Origin: a virus
Virus record (IMG/VR): IMGVR_UViG_3300036841_000171
Coordinates: 1 to 35,531 of that record
DNA length: 35,531 nucleotides
Reading direction: 5' to 3' (one strand)
Shown: one piece after another, positions 30,583 to 35,531 of the stretch
How positions within the stretch are numbered: the first letter of the stretch is position 1
Layout: every line of letters starts with the position of its first letter
Program-made: the position numbers and the translations under genes
The notes under the pieces: model-generated
The model's database searches: none
Seen by the model: only the letters and a program-made list of their open reading frames with translations
What the model was told of the DNA's origin: nothing

Positions 30583-31584
30583 TCAGTTCACCTTCTGGTT
30601 GAGAGGGATGATGTTAGAAGCTGGTTGTTTCTTCTTGGGGAATGCGGGGAGAGGAGTCGGGGCAGGGTTCGGTTTTTGCGCTGGTGGATTTGGGCGGCCG
30701 CCGGCCACGGGCGCCGGGCTGGGGGGTGAGTGCCCGCCCGTGGGGCGGGCAATGCCACTAGCGGAATGGGCCGGTTTCCCAAGAGCTGTCACAATGATCC
30801 TCGGCATACCTAGAGCGAAGGCTTCGGCCGCGAGAGCTAGAGCGGTGATGAGGGCATCAGCTACTCGCTCTGGCATTGCTCCAATGAGAGCTGCAATTCT
30901 TGAAGCTTGCATATCAGCTCCGAGAGGGACAGGTCCAAGGGATAGTAGATCGTTGGAGAGCTGATCGATCCGTGCAGAGAGATGATCAGCCCGTTCATTA
31001 ACCAATCTGTCTCCAACGAGAACTTGGAGTTCAGCTTGACGCGTAGCAACTTGGGCTTGTCTTGCACGGCAGTTATCTCCTACTCGTCCGCATTCCTGGT
31101 CTCGCGCCTGTATTGCCAAGGTAACAGCAGCACGCGCCGAATCCACCATCTCCGCAGAAGTTGGGCGGAAGTTGGGAAGTCCGTCTCGAACTTTACGCGT
31201 TTCTTCGATTTGCCTCTTGAGCGTGCCCGCTCGAGAGATGATGAGCTGTTTAGTCCCCGCGTCTTCATCACGTACCTTCCCGATAGCCCCCACGGCCATG
31301 CTATAGTTGAGAGTTAGTAAACCAATGCCGAATACGAGAGAGGTCCACCAGAAACCACGGTTGGGCGCCTTTTTCATCGCAAACGGCACAGCTGTCATCC
31401 CCAGGGCAGATAGCGTCACAAGGAGCACAATACCAAGTTGATTCGAGCTTAATCCCGAGTCCAACATATTTTGGATTCGCGGCCAGACATTCAAGGTGAT
31501 GGCCGGACTCGCACATGCTATCACCACTCCTCCGAGTATCCAATTCGCAACTCCTTCTTCAATTCGCCTTTCGTTGGGAGACAT
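30583..31584 (-). CDS. Multi-helix membrane protein with coiled coil and Pro-rich tail
   Basis: A 333-residue protein, preceded by AAGGTG. It has three N-terminal transmembrane helices (about 15-32, 49-68, 78-97), a long charged helical part (about 100-230, KRQIEETRKVRDGL, ARQAQVATRQAELQ) and another hydrophobic segment (about 235-265). It ends in a Pro/Ala/Lys-rich tail (about 275-333). The GC-rich element at 30678-30766 encodes much of the first half of that tail. It overlaps the upstream primase/helicase gene by 26 bases. No known family is claimed; the topology suggests an inner-membrane protein with a cytoplasmic coiled coil. Confidence 0.65.
   Translation of the reverse strand: MSPNERRIEEGVANWILGGVVIACASPAITLNVWPRIQNMLDSGLSSNQLGIVLLVTLSALGMTAVPFAMKKAPNRGFWWTSLVFGIGLLTLNYSMAVGAIGKVRDEDAGTKQLIISRAGTLKRQIEETRKVRDGLPNFRPTSAEMVDSARAAVTLAIQARDQECGRVGDNCRARQAQVATRQAELQVLVGDRLVNERADHLSARIDQLSNDLLSLGPVPLGADMQASRIAALIGAMPERVADALITALALAAEAFALGMPRIIVTALGKPAHSASGIARPTGGHSPPSPAPVAGGRPNPPAQKPNPAPTPLPAFPKKKQPASNIIPLNQKVN
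30678..30766 (+). repeat. GC-rich dispersed element, copy B
   Basis: An 89-bp segment with ends GCGCTGGTGGAT and TGCCACTAGCGGAA, matching copy A at 21167-21256 (11/12 and 14/14). GGGCTGGGGGGT lies at the same distance from the left end as in copy A. A perfect hairpin, TGCCCGCCC-GTG-GGGCGGGCA (30731-30751), sits before the right end. The element lies antisense to the membrane protein gene and is translated as part of its Pro-rich tail. Confidence 0.7.
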
Positions 31585-32767
31585 AGATCACCTTCGGATT
31601 TGTCGAATCACCTTCATACTTGACATATCCGGCGTCCTTTGCAGCTTTCAGCGATTCCGCGAAAGCCTTCTGAGAGTGGGTGGTGAAGCAGAGCTTCCAT
31701 AGATCTTGATACCTGATCTCCCTGTGATTCTTCACCAGGTTGAGGACTTCATTCGCTACCTTGGCTTCATCTGAGACTCCTATTGAGCTGAAGACTTTCA
31801 TCATATCAGGTTCTATTCCTTCCACGTAGGCGAGAGCTTCACGTAGATCCTCCTCCTCCACGAGTAGATCATCTCGCTTAGCTGCGGCCAGGATGATAGC
31901 AAGCTTATGGATATGAGTCTGCTTGCGAGCAAGGTAACCATCATAGCGACCGGAGCGCAGATGAGCTGGGAGTCCTCCATTATTATGATGAGCGTACCAC
32001 TTAGTACCAAAAGCGATTGCACCAGGAGTGAGCTTGTACTCGCCTGCAAGTTGAGATATTTGAATGAGATCGTGAAGGAGAAATTGCTCCTCTTTATCAT
32101 AATCCGCATCCTTGATCTGCTCAGATGGGTAGGCGATGAGCTGTTCTTTTTTGTCCCCGTAAACAAAGATGATACGACTTGTTAACCCACCACCAATCAT
32201 AGTATCCGGAAAGCGGTCCTTGAGCCAGCTCGGGGTGGTACACCCGATGATGTTCAGCCAGGGGTTGTATACAACTTGCTCCCCCTTGCCAACCGTCCGG
32301 CGGCGCAAGGTTTCCTTTTGTCCGTCCCACATAGCCGTGAGGAGGTCGCCGAACTCCTTGTTCGAAGGATCGAAAAATGTTCCAAGCTCCGAAATGCCAA
32401 TTGTCAAGCAGGACATAGTAAGGGCCTTTGGCAAGCCGGGTAGCTCGAGGACCTCGCTTGCTTGTAAGAAGGCCTCGATCAATGCTTGCCATGTCAAGCT
32501 CTGTGACCCAAAGCAGATGCCCGGTACAGCTTCGAGTAAGTTCAATCCGTTCCGGATAGAGGTGGATTTCGCAGCCACACCCGGGGGACCAACTAGTATG
32601 ATATACATGTTGGGCGTCCACTGAAAGTGGAGCTGATTGATCCACACCCTTCGCCTTAAGGCGCCAGCCACGGTGCTGACCGCTGTCCAGAAGTGGAAGC
32701 TTTGGGGGGATTCGGAGTATCGTTGGTGCTGGACGAAAGCGTCGATCCAGTTCTCGTGCGCGCGCAT
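31559..32767 (-). CDS. DUF3987-type primase/helicase ATPase
   Basis: A 402-residue protein starting at ATG 32767 (TAATG overlap, GGGAG upstream); an earlier in-frame ATG at 32857 lies inside the upstream gene. It opens with the DUF3987-like segment YSESPQSFHFWTAVSTVAGALRRRVW, then Walker A GPPGVAAKS (60-68) and an acidic Walker B region (TIGISELGTFF, about 145). Trp-containing SWLKDRFP and the GGLTSRIIFVY arginine-finger-type segment follow. The C-terminal 80 residues look like a winged helix (ALAYVEGIEPDMMKVF...IRYQDLWKLC). It would be the replicative helicase or primase-helicase, working with the polymerase at 33033. Confidence 0.75.
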   Translation of the reverse strand: MRAHENWIDAFVQHQRYSESPQSFHFWTAVSTVAGALRRRVWINQLHFQWTPNMYIILVGPPGVAAKSTSIRNGLNLLEAVPGICFGSQSLTWQALIEAFLQASEVLELPGLPKALTMSCLTIGISELGTFFDPSNKEFGDLLTAMWDGQKETLRRRTVGKGEQVVYNPWLNIIGCTTPSWLKDRFPDTMIGGGLTSRIIFVYGDKKEQLIAYPSEQIKDADYDKEEQFLLHDLIQISQLAGEYKLTPGAIAFGTKWYAHHNNGGLPAHLRSGRYDGYLARKQTHIHKLAIILAAAKRDDLLVEEEDLREALAYVEGIEPDMMKVFSSIGVSDEAKVANEVLNLVKNHREIRYQDLWKLCFTTHSQKAFAESLKAAKDAGYVKYEGDSTNPKVIYVSQRKAN

Positions 32768-33036
32768 TAACCATCTCCCAACTCCCTCGTCATCACCCGG
32801 AGGTGCTTCATGCAGAAGTGCTTCCCATTGAAGAAATGCCTCGCCTTGTGTTTGCACTGCTCGGGGTGCTCCTGGAGTCCCGGGCAGCCAGTATACCTTG
32901 CAAGGCCTTCACACTGAGGTAGGGTTCTCTTCTCCTTGTAGAGCCGCCTTGGCTTGAAAAGCTTCAACTGCCCGGCGGAGCTGTCCAGCGGTTCTCCTAC
33001 CTTCATTCGCAATTGCGGTGAGCGAAATAGGGTCAT
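32767..33036 (-). CDS. Small Cys/His-rich, probable zinc-binding protein
   Basis: An 89-residue protein starting at ATG 33036, inside the polymerase stop (ATGA), with GGAGGAG upstream. The C-terminal half has Cys42, Cys51, Cys61, His63, His67, Cys75 and His78 (QCEGLARYTGCPG, EQCKHKARHFF, HFCMKH), enough for one or two zinc sites. The N-terminus is basic and unstructured. It stops at the primase/helicase start, so it may be a replication accessory or a DNA-binding zinc finger. Confidence 0.65.
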   Translation of the reverse strand: MTLFRSPQLRMKVGEPLDSSAGQLKLFKPRRLYKEKRTLPQCEGLARYTGCPGLQEHPEQCKHKARHFFNGKHFCMKHLRVMTRELGDG

Positions 33037-33788
33037 TGGAGCTCCTCCCACTTGTACTTCTTAACATCTCCCCAACTTTCGGCGGAGGCGGCGAGTCCCC
33101 ATGGTATAGTAAGGGGATCTGGATACGGGATTGGGACTGTAAGCACATCGCGGACCTCGCGGAAAGATGCCGCAGTAAAGCGGTGAGTGGGGACTTGGAA
33201 GATGATGGAATCGTGAACTTGCAGGAGAATTTCTGCCCAGGGGAGCTTAGCGCGAAGATTAAGAGCAGCGCGGCCTGTGACTCCGGCCACTGTCGATTGA
33301 GGTATCCATGCAAGCCCCTTCGGGAGAAGATTGTCTGCCCGATCGAAGTAGATGATCCGGTTTCCAAACTTATTCGACACCATCCGGCGGAGTTGCAGAT
33401 CACGTTCAACTCGGCGGTGCCATTCCTTGATTCCAGGGTGGAGCTGGAACCACCTTTGTTGGAAGGCTTCGGCTTCTGCGATACGCCAGCCGAAGGTGAT
33501 AGCGAGAGTCCGGGCGGAAGCTCCATAGTTGGTTCCATGGACACCGCTTTTAAGCTCGTCGCGGACAGTTGGTTTAATTTTGCCCGGCGCTTTCGGATTG
33601 TATGACTTCCCATACATTGCCTCCCCGTTATGGTTGTGGACATCGAGCCCGTTGCGAAAGGCAGATTTCAGGTCCGCATCCTCGGCCTCCCAGGCAACGA
33701 CCTGCGCGTCTGCACCGGAAAGATCGACGTCGCAAATGATCCTCCCTTTGTCGGGCATGAAGAGTTTCCGGATATTTGGTAGCTTCAT
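33033..33788 (-). CDS. Family-A DNA polymerase, palm/fingers part only
   Basis: A 251-residue protein that aligns only with the C-terminal polymerase domain of DNA polymerase I. Motif A is DVDLSGADAQ (catalytic Asp22), motif B/O-helix is RDELKSGVHGTNYG (Arg76, Lys80, Tyr88), and motif C is QVHDSIIF (Asp193, where the usual HDE is HDS). The chain begins 21 residues before motif A, so the 3'-5' exonuclease and thumb are absent from this gene; typical relatives exceed 550 residues. ATG 33788 overlaps the preceding stop (ATGA). Either the rest is encoded beyond the right edge and pairs with this part, or it is a remnant. An HNH endonuclease lies about 1.1 kb upstream. Confidence 0.85.
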   Translation of the reverse strand: MKLPNIRKLFMPDKGRIICDVDLSGADAQVVAWEAEDADLKSAFRNGLDVHNHNGEAMYGKSYNPKAPGKIKPTVRDELKSGVHGTNYGASARTLAITFGWRIAEAEAFQQRWFQLHPGIKEWHRRVERDLQLRRMVSNKFGNRIIYFDRADNLLPKGLAWIPQSTVAGVTGRAALNLRAKLPWAEILLQVHDSIIFQVPTHRFTAASFREVRDVLTVPIPYPDPLTIPWGLAASAESWGDVKKYKWEELQ

Positions 33789-34120
33789 GAAAGGAGGTCC
33801 TTCCGCACATCAGCGCTGAGCTCGCGGGTATATAGGTCAAGTAGTGTTCCGATAGGGCCTTCAGGCTTTCCTTTGTGTGTCCGTGGCATGGCATTTCGAA
33901 CCTCTTCAACGGTGCCCCCGTGCTGGAGGTAGAAGGAGAGCAAAAGGGCGGCTTCCATCATCACGATGTTGACCTCGGTTCCAACCTTCCCAGACCTCAG
34001 GAAGACATCCCGGAGCTCGTTTTGCCGGTTGAAACCGAGCAAAGCTGTATAAAGGTTACCTCGGCACTCGAAGTCTATGTTGAAGCCGCCCCTTCGATTA
34101 GGTAAACGAGTCCGAGGCAT
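33785..34120 (-). CDS. TSCPD domain protein
   Basis: A 111-residue protein matching stand-alone TSCPD-type proteins: RLPNRRGGFNIDFECRGNLY at the start, then RDVFLRSGKVGTEVN and LLLSFYLQHGGTVEEVRNAM, ending KGKPEGPIGTLLD. The domain also occurs at the end of some class II ribonucleotide reductases and in rhizobial proteins of unclear role. No reductase is in this window. It is coupled by ATGA to the polymerase gene, so it may modulate nucleotide supply for replication. Confidence 0.75.
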   Translation of the reverse strand: MPRTRLPNRRGGFNIDFECRGNLYTALLGFNRQNELRDVFLRSGKVGTEVNIVMMEAALLLSFYLQHGGTVEEVRNAMPRTHKGKPEGPIGTLLDLYTRELSADVRKDLLS

Positions 34121-34124
34121 AGGT

Positions 34125-34283
34125 TTAACCTTTCACTCTCTTGAGATTCGGGTTCTTAGCTTTCGCTCCCGCGCTTGCGCGGCGGGTGGAGGCTGCGAGC
34201 TCCGCGCTGGCGCGCTCCTTCGAGATGCCTTGCTTCTTCGCCATACTTGCAGCGACGTTCTTGAATCCAGGGTGCTTAGCCAT
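34125..34283 (-). CDS. Small conserved basic phage protein (MAKHPGF type)
   Basis: A 52-residue protein starting MAKHPGFKNVAASMAKKQG and ending AKAKNPNLKRVKG. Very similar short proteins are common in phage genomes, with a basic helix-turn-helix-like region (GISKERASAELAAST). It may bind DNA or help assembly. The frame was chosen because the competing 69-residue frame at 34133-34342 lacks this recognisable pattern and overlaps the upstream gene. GGAGAATG precedes the start. Confidence 0.75.
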   Translation of the reverse strand: MAKHPGFKNVAASMAKKQGISKERASAELAASTRRASAGAKAKNPNLKRVKG

Positions 34284-34287
34284 CTAT

Positions 34288-34521
34288 TCATTCTCCACGT
34301 GGTGAGCCATCGGGGTTGCGGGTGATTGCTACGTTGACCCACATTGCCAAACTTCGTAGCTTTCTGAGAATATAGACTTTATCTGGTCCATCAGGAATGA
34401 TGACTTCAAGATTCAAGGCGTATTTTGCTGCCGCTTCCCTACCTTGGTTCATCTTCATCATTTGGCTAGGTGAAGGTTTTAGATAGAGAAAGGTGTTTGG
34501 ATGGAGGTATTGATGACTCAT
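34288..34521 (-). CDS. Candidate Acb2/Tad1 hairpin-domain cyclic-nucleotide sponge
   Basis: A 77-residue protein. Two helices make a hairpin: REAAAKYALNLEVIIPDGPD (about 28-47) and KVYILRKLRSLAMWVNVAITRNP (about 48-70). The pattern F.Y.KP, then IPDG..K...L.KL...MW.N.AI.RN, is what I know from short phage proteins of the Acb2/Tad1 hairpin group. Members of that group bind CBASS or Thoeris signalling nucleotides and block anti-phage defence. Assignment is by pattern, and key binding residues cannot be confirmed here. It overlaps the upstream gene by ATGA. Confidence 0.6.
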   Translation of the reverse strand: MSHQYLHPNTFLYLKPSPSQMMKMNQGREAAAKYALNLEVIIPDGPDKVYILRKLRSLAMWVNVAITRNPDGSPRGE

Positions 34522-34682
34522 CTTCCACTCCTGCGCTTCTCAGCTAATGCTACTGCCACCGCTTGCTTGTCCGCCTTCTTCTTCCCGAATTTCGCCTCCG
34601 TTTTGCGATAGGTGTTCCCCGTGTGGAACTCGCGAATGTTCTGGCTTACGGTTGACTTGCTTGTACCTTTCTTCAAAGGCAT
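34518..34682 (-). CDS. Small basic conserved phage protein (MPLKKG type)
   Basis: A 54-residue protein starting MPLKKGTSKSTVSQNIREF and ending KQAVAVALAEKRRSGR. This start and end are typical of a widespread small phage protein that I cannot name functionally; a basic DNA-binding role is plausible. The start is at 34682, inside the 3' part of the zinc-ribbon gene in another frame (143 bases of overlap). Its stop overlaps the next start as ATGA. Confidence 0.7.
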   Translation of the reverse strand: MPLKKGTSKSTVSQNIREFHTGNTYRKTEAKFGKKKADKQAVAVALAEKRRSGR

Positions 34683-34866
34683 CTTCCATTCTCCTCCTAA
34701 ACCGGCGAAGACGCCGGAGCTCTTCAACGATATTCTGTTCAACTTCCCAAGTATCCCAGAGCTTCTTACATTGTTTACACCTCCGTACCCTTTGGACAGT
34801 ATCTGTGAGCTTCCTCGAATCAAGGATCTCACTTCCCTTTGTGCAACCCCACGGGCAACTAAGCAT
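34540..34866 (-). CDS. NrdR-like zinc-ribbon protein
   Basis: A 108-residue protein starting at ATG 34866 (AAGGGAG upstream), just inside the end of the HNH gene. Residues 4-40 form a zinc ribbon similar to the N-terminus of NrdR: Cys4 and Cys8, then EILDSRKLTDTVQRVRRCKQC with Cys30 and Cys33, then WDTWE. NrdR represses ribonucleotide reductase genes, but its ATP-cone is missing here. The next part is a basic helix (EELRRLRRFRRRMEDAFEERYK); the last 35 residues are low-complexity and share DNA with the next gene. Confidence 0.65.
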   Translation of the reverse strand: MLSCPWGCTKGSEILDSRKLTDTVQRVRRCKQCKKLWDTWEVEQNIVEELRRLRRFRRRMEDAFEERYKQVNRKPEHSRVPHGEHLSQNGGEIREEEGGQASGGSSIS

Positions 34867-35194
34867 AGCTTTTTCTCCCTTGGCCAGTAAATTTACGTCT
34901 CCAACGCCCGCGGGAAACAGTATCTCGATTATTATCGGTAGCTGTTCCAAGTTGGAGATGGGAGAGCTCGAGGCATTCTTTGTTATCACAGGTGTGTCGG
35001 ATTACAAGGTGTGATTCGATCTCCCCATGGATGATGGTCCAAAGAAGGCGAGCAGCTCGGCCAGTCCTTCCATCATACCAGAAGGCGGGATAGCCGTCGC
35101 GGTCTTTGCCTCCTGACCATTTCGTGCAACCGTTCTCCCCTGGGGAGATACGGAGGTAGAGACGACGAAGGGCTTCTTTCTTGTTGTACTTCAT
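34859..35194 (-). CDS. HNH homing-type endonuclease
   Basis: A 111-residue protein with an N-terminal NUMOD-like part (CTKWSGGKDRDGYPAFWYDGR) and an HNH nuclease core: RHTCDNKECLELSHLQLGT with His67, Cys69, Cys74 and His79, then DNNRD. Free-standing HNH endonucleases of this type spread by cutting related phages at their insertion sites. GAGG lies nine bases before ATG 35194. It is the first confidently identified gene of the leftward operon in the window, and the polymerase fragment lies downstream. Confidence 0.85.
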   Translation of the reverse strand: MKYNKKEALRRLYLRISPGENGCTKWSGGKDRDGYPAFWYDGRTGRAARLLWTIIHGEIESHLVIRHTCDNKECLELSHLQLGTATDNNRDTVSRGRWRRKFTGQGRKSYA

Positions 35195-35368
35195 TCAGTG
35201 CTGCCTCGATATGCAAGATATCGCCAAGGTACGAGTCTCTGCACCCTGTTTTAAGGTGTTTATTTTAACTTCTGATTTAGCTTGCAAACAATGCTTCTCT
35301 AAAATAAAGCTCGTTTTATTGAAGCAATCAGAGCCTGCAATACAGATGAAGACTATCAAGATCTCCAT
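35195..35368 (-). CDS. Doubtful small ORF, 57 residues
   Basis: An open frame starting at ATG 35368 with a clear AAAGGAG site seven bases upstream and ending directly before the HNH start. The product begins hydrophobically (MEILIVFICIAG) and has four cysteines. Its DNA is clearly more AT-rich than neighbouring genes and it overlaps the partial gene at 35328 by 41 bases. It may be a short expressed protein or just the leader/promoter region of the HNH operon. A TTGTTT-N18-TAAAAT promoter-like pair on the - strand lies in it (about 35298 to 35269). Confidence 0.35.
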   Translation of the reverse strand: MEILIVFICIAGSDCFNKTSFILEKHCLQAKSEVKINTLKQGAETRTLAISCISRQH

Positions 35369-35531
35369 CACTCGTCTCCTTTCGGGAGGTTTTGCATATT
35401 CGTCCCTTCTCCAAAGCCGTTGGAGTTGGAGCTCCACCGAAATGTCTCTGGATGAGCGATATTAAAGCTGCATACGAAACGCCCATCCGCTCGAGGTCTA
35501 GCATCATGGAAATGCGAGATAAATACGCCGA
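35328..35531 (-). CDS. Partial gene at right edge, possible small regulator
   Basis: Open through the right edge of the window: 67 codons before TGA at 35328-35330. The visible part includes YLSRISMMLDLERMGVSYAAL and then ISLIQRHFGGAPTPTALEKGR, a helical pattern that could be a DNA-binding helix pair. No ribosome-binding site lies before the internal ATG at 35507, so the true start is probably outside the window. It is the most upstream gene of the leftward arm seen here. No family is claimed. Confidence 0.5.
   Translation of the reverse strand, partial: SAYLSRISMMLDLERMGVSYAALISLIQRHFGGAPTPTALEKGRICKTSRKETSDGDLDSLHLYCRL

Noticed and set aside
34133-34342. 69-residue frame in the small-gene cluster
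   Set aside because: Competes with the recognisable MAKHPGF-type gene at 34125-34283 and overlaps the preceding gene; composition is Arg/Ser-rich.
35181-35465. 94-residue frame on the + strand at the right edge
   Set aside because: Opposite to the HNH operon leader and the partial regulator; no ribosome site, mixed composition.
1-35531. CRISPR arrays and tRNA genes
   Set aside because: No regularly spaced direct repeats of CRISPR type and no cloverleaf with a TTCGA-type T-loop were noticed in gaps; a tRNAscan-SE or CRISPR search was not possible here.

Overview
The window looks like most of the genome of a tailed bacteriophage with a short-tailed (podovirus-like) virion plan. It carries a terminase, a portal, a probable scaffold, an SU10-like major capsid protein, fibre and adhesin genes, a T7 gp13-like protein, several internal (ejection) protein candidates and one giant 2495-residue virion protein. 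No integrase, repressor or tape-measure/sheath gene was recognised. Two peptidoglycan hydrolases and an Rz/Rz1-type spanin pair point to a Gram-negative host. The TTGACA-N17-TATAGC promoter, an Omp25/31-like outer-membrane barrel and several small proteins resembling rhizobial phage proteins suggest an alphaproteobacterium. That host assignment is an inference, not a measurement.

Layout. Positions 1-744 have no convincing gene: an A22 tract, a G-quadruplex-type run, several perfect inverted repeats, a near-palindromic 47-bp element and a promoter reading right. From 745 to 29010 everything is on the + strand and tightly packed, with many ATGA/TGATG overlaps. The order is: TerS-like DNA-binding protein, PD-(D/E)XK nuclease-like protein, one-helix membrane protein, GH108 lysozyme, outer-membrane barrel, TerL, portal, scaffold, capsid, decoration-like protein, tail fibre, adaptor-like protein, glycine-rich adhesin, tail nozzle/stabilisation-like protein, M15 endolysin, i-spanin and o-spanin, gp13-like protein, internal proteins, giant ejection protein. 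The only clear internal break is at 10997-11071, before the tail fibre gene, where a stem-loop is followed by a copy of the element found upstream of the first gene.

From the right edge down to 28955 everything is on the - strand: a probable partial regulator at the edge, an HNH endonuclease, an NrdR-like zinc ribbon, a candidate Acb2/Tad1 cyclic-nucleotide sponge, a TSCPD protein, a family-A DNA polymerase reduced to its palm/fingers part, a zinc-binding-type protein, a DUF3987-type primase/helicase ATPase, a membrane protein, three micro-genes missed by a 60-residue cut-off, a protein with a type IV prepilin-like leader, a deoxyribosyltransferase-like protein and a DUF6378 protein. This is the replication, nucleotide and host-interaction arm. 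It converges on, and overlaps, the virion arm at 28955-29010.

Most unusual signals: (1) two copies of an ~90-bp GC-rich element with conserved ends and spacing, inside the coding sequences of two unrelated genes on opposite strands (21167-21256 and 30678-30766); (2) a TAATGCRGCATATGCTG element at the two main transcriptional breaks of the virion arm; (3) the polymerase fragment and nearby HNH endonuclease; (4) a candidate anti-CBASS/anti-Thoeris sponge; (5) a giant virion protein with two separate HExxH zincin motifs; (6) a phage-borne outer-membrane barrel and a pilin-like leader.
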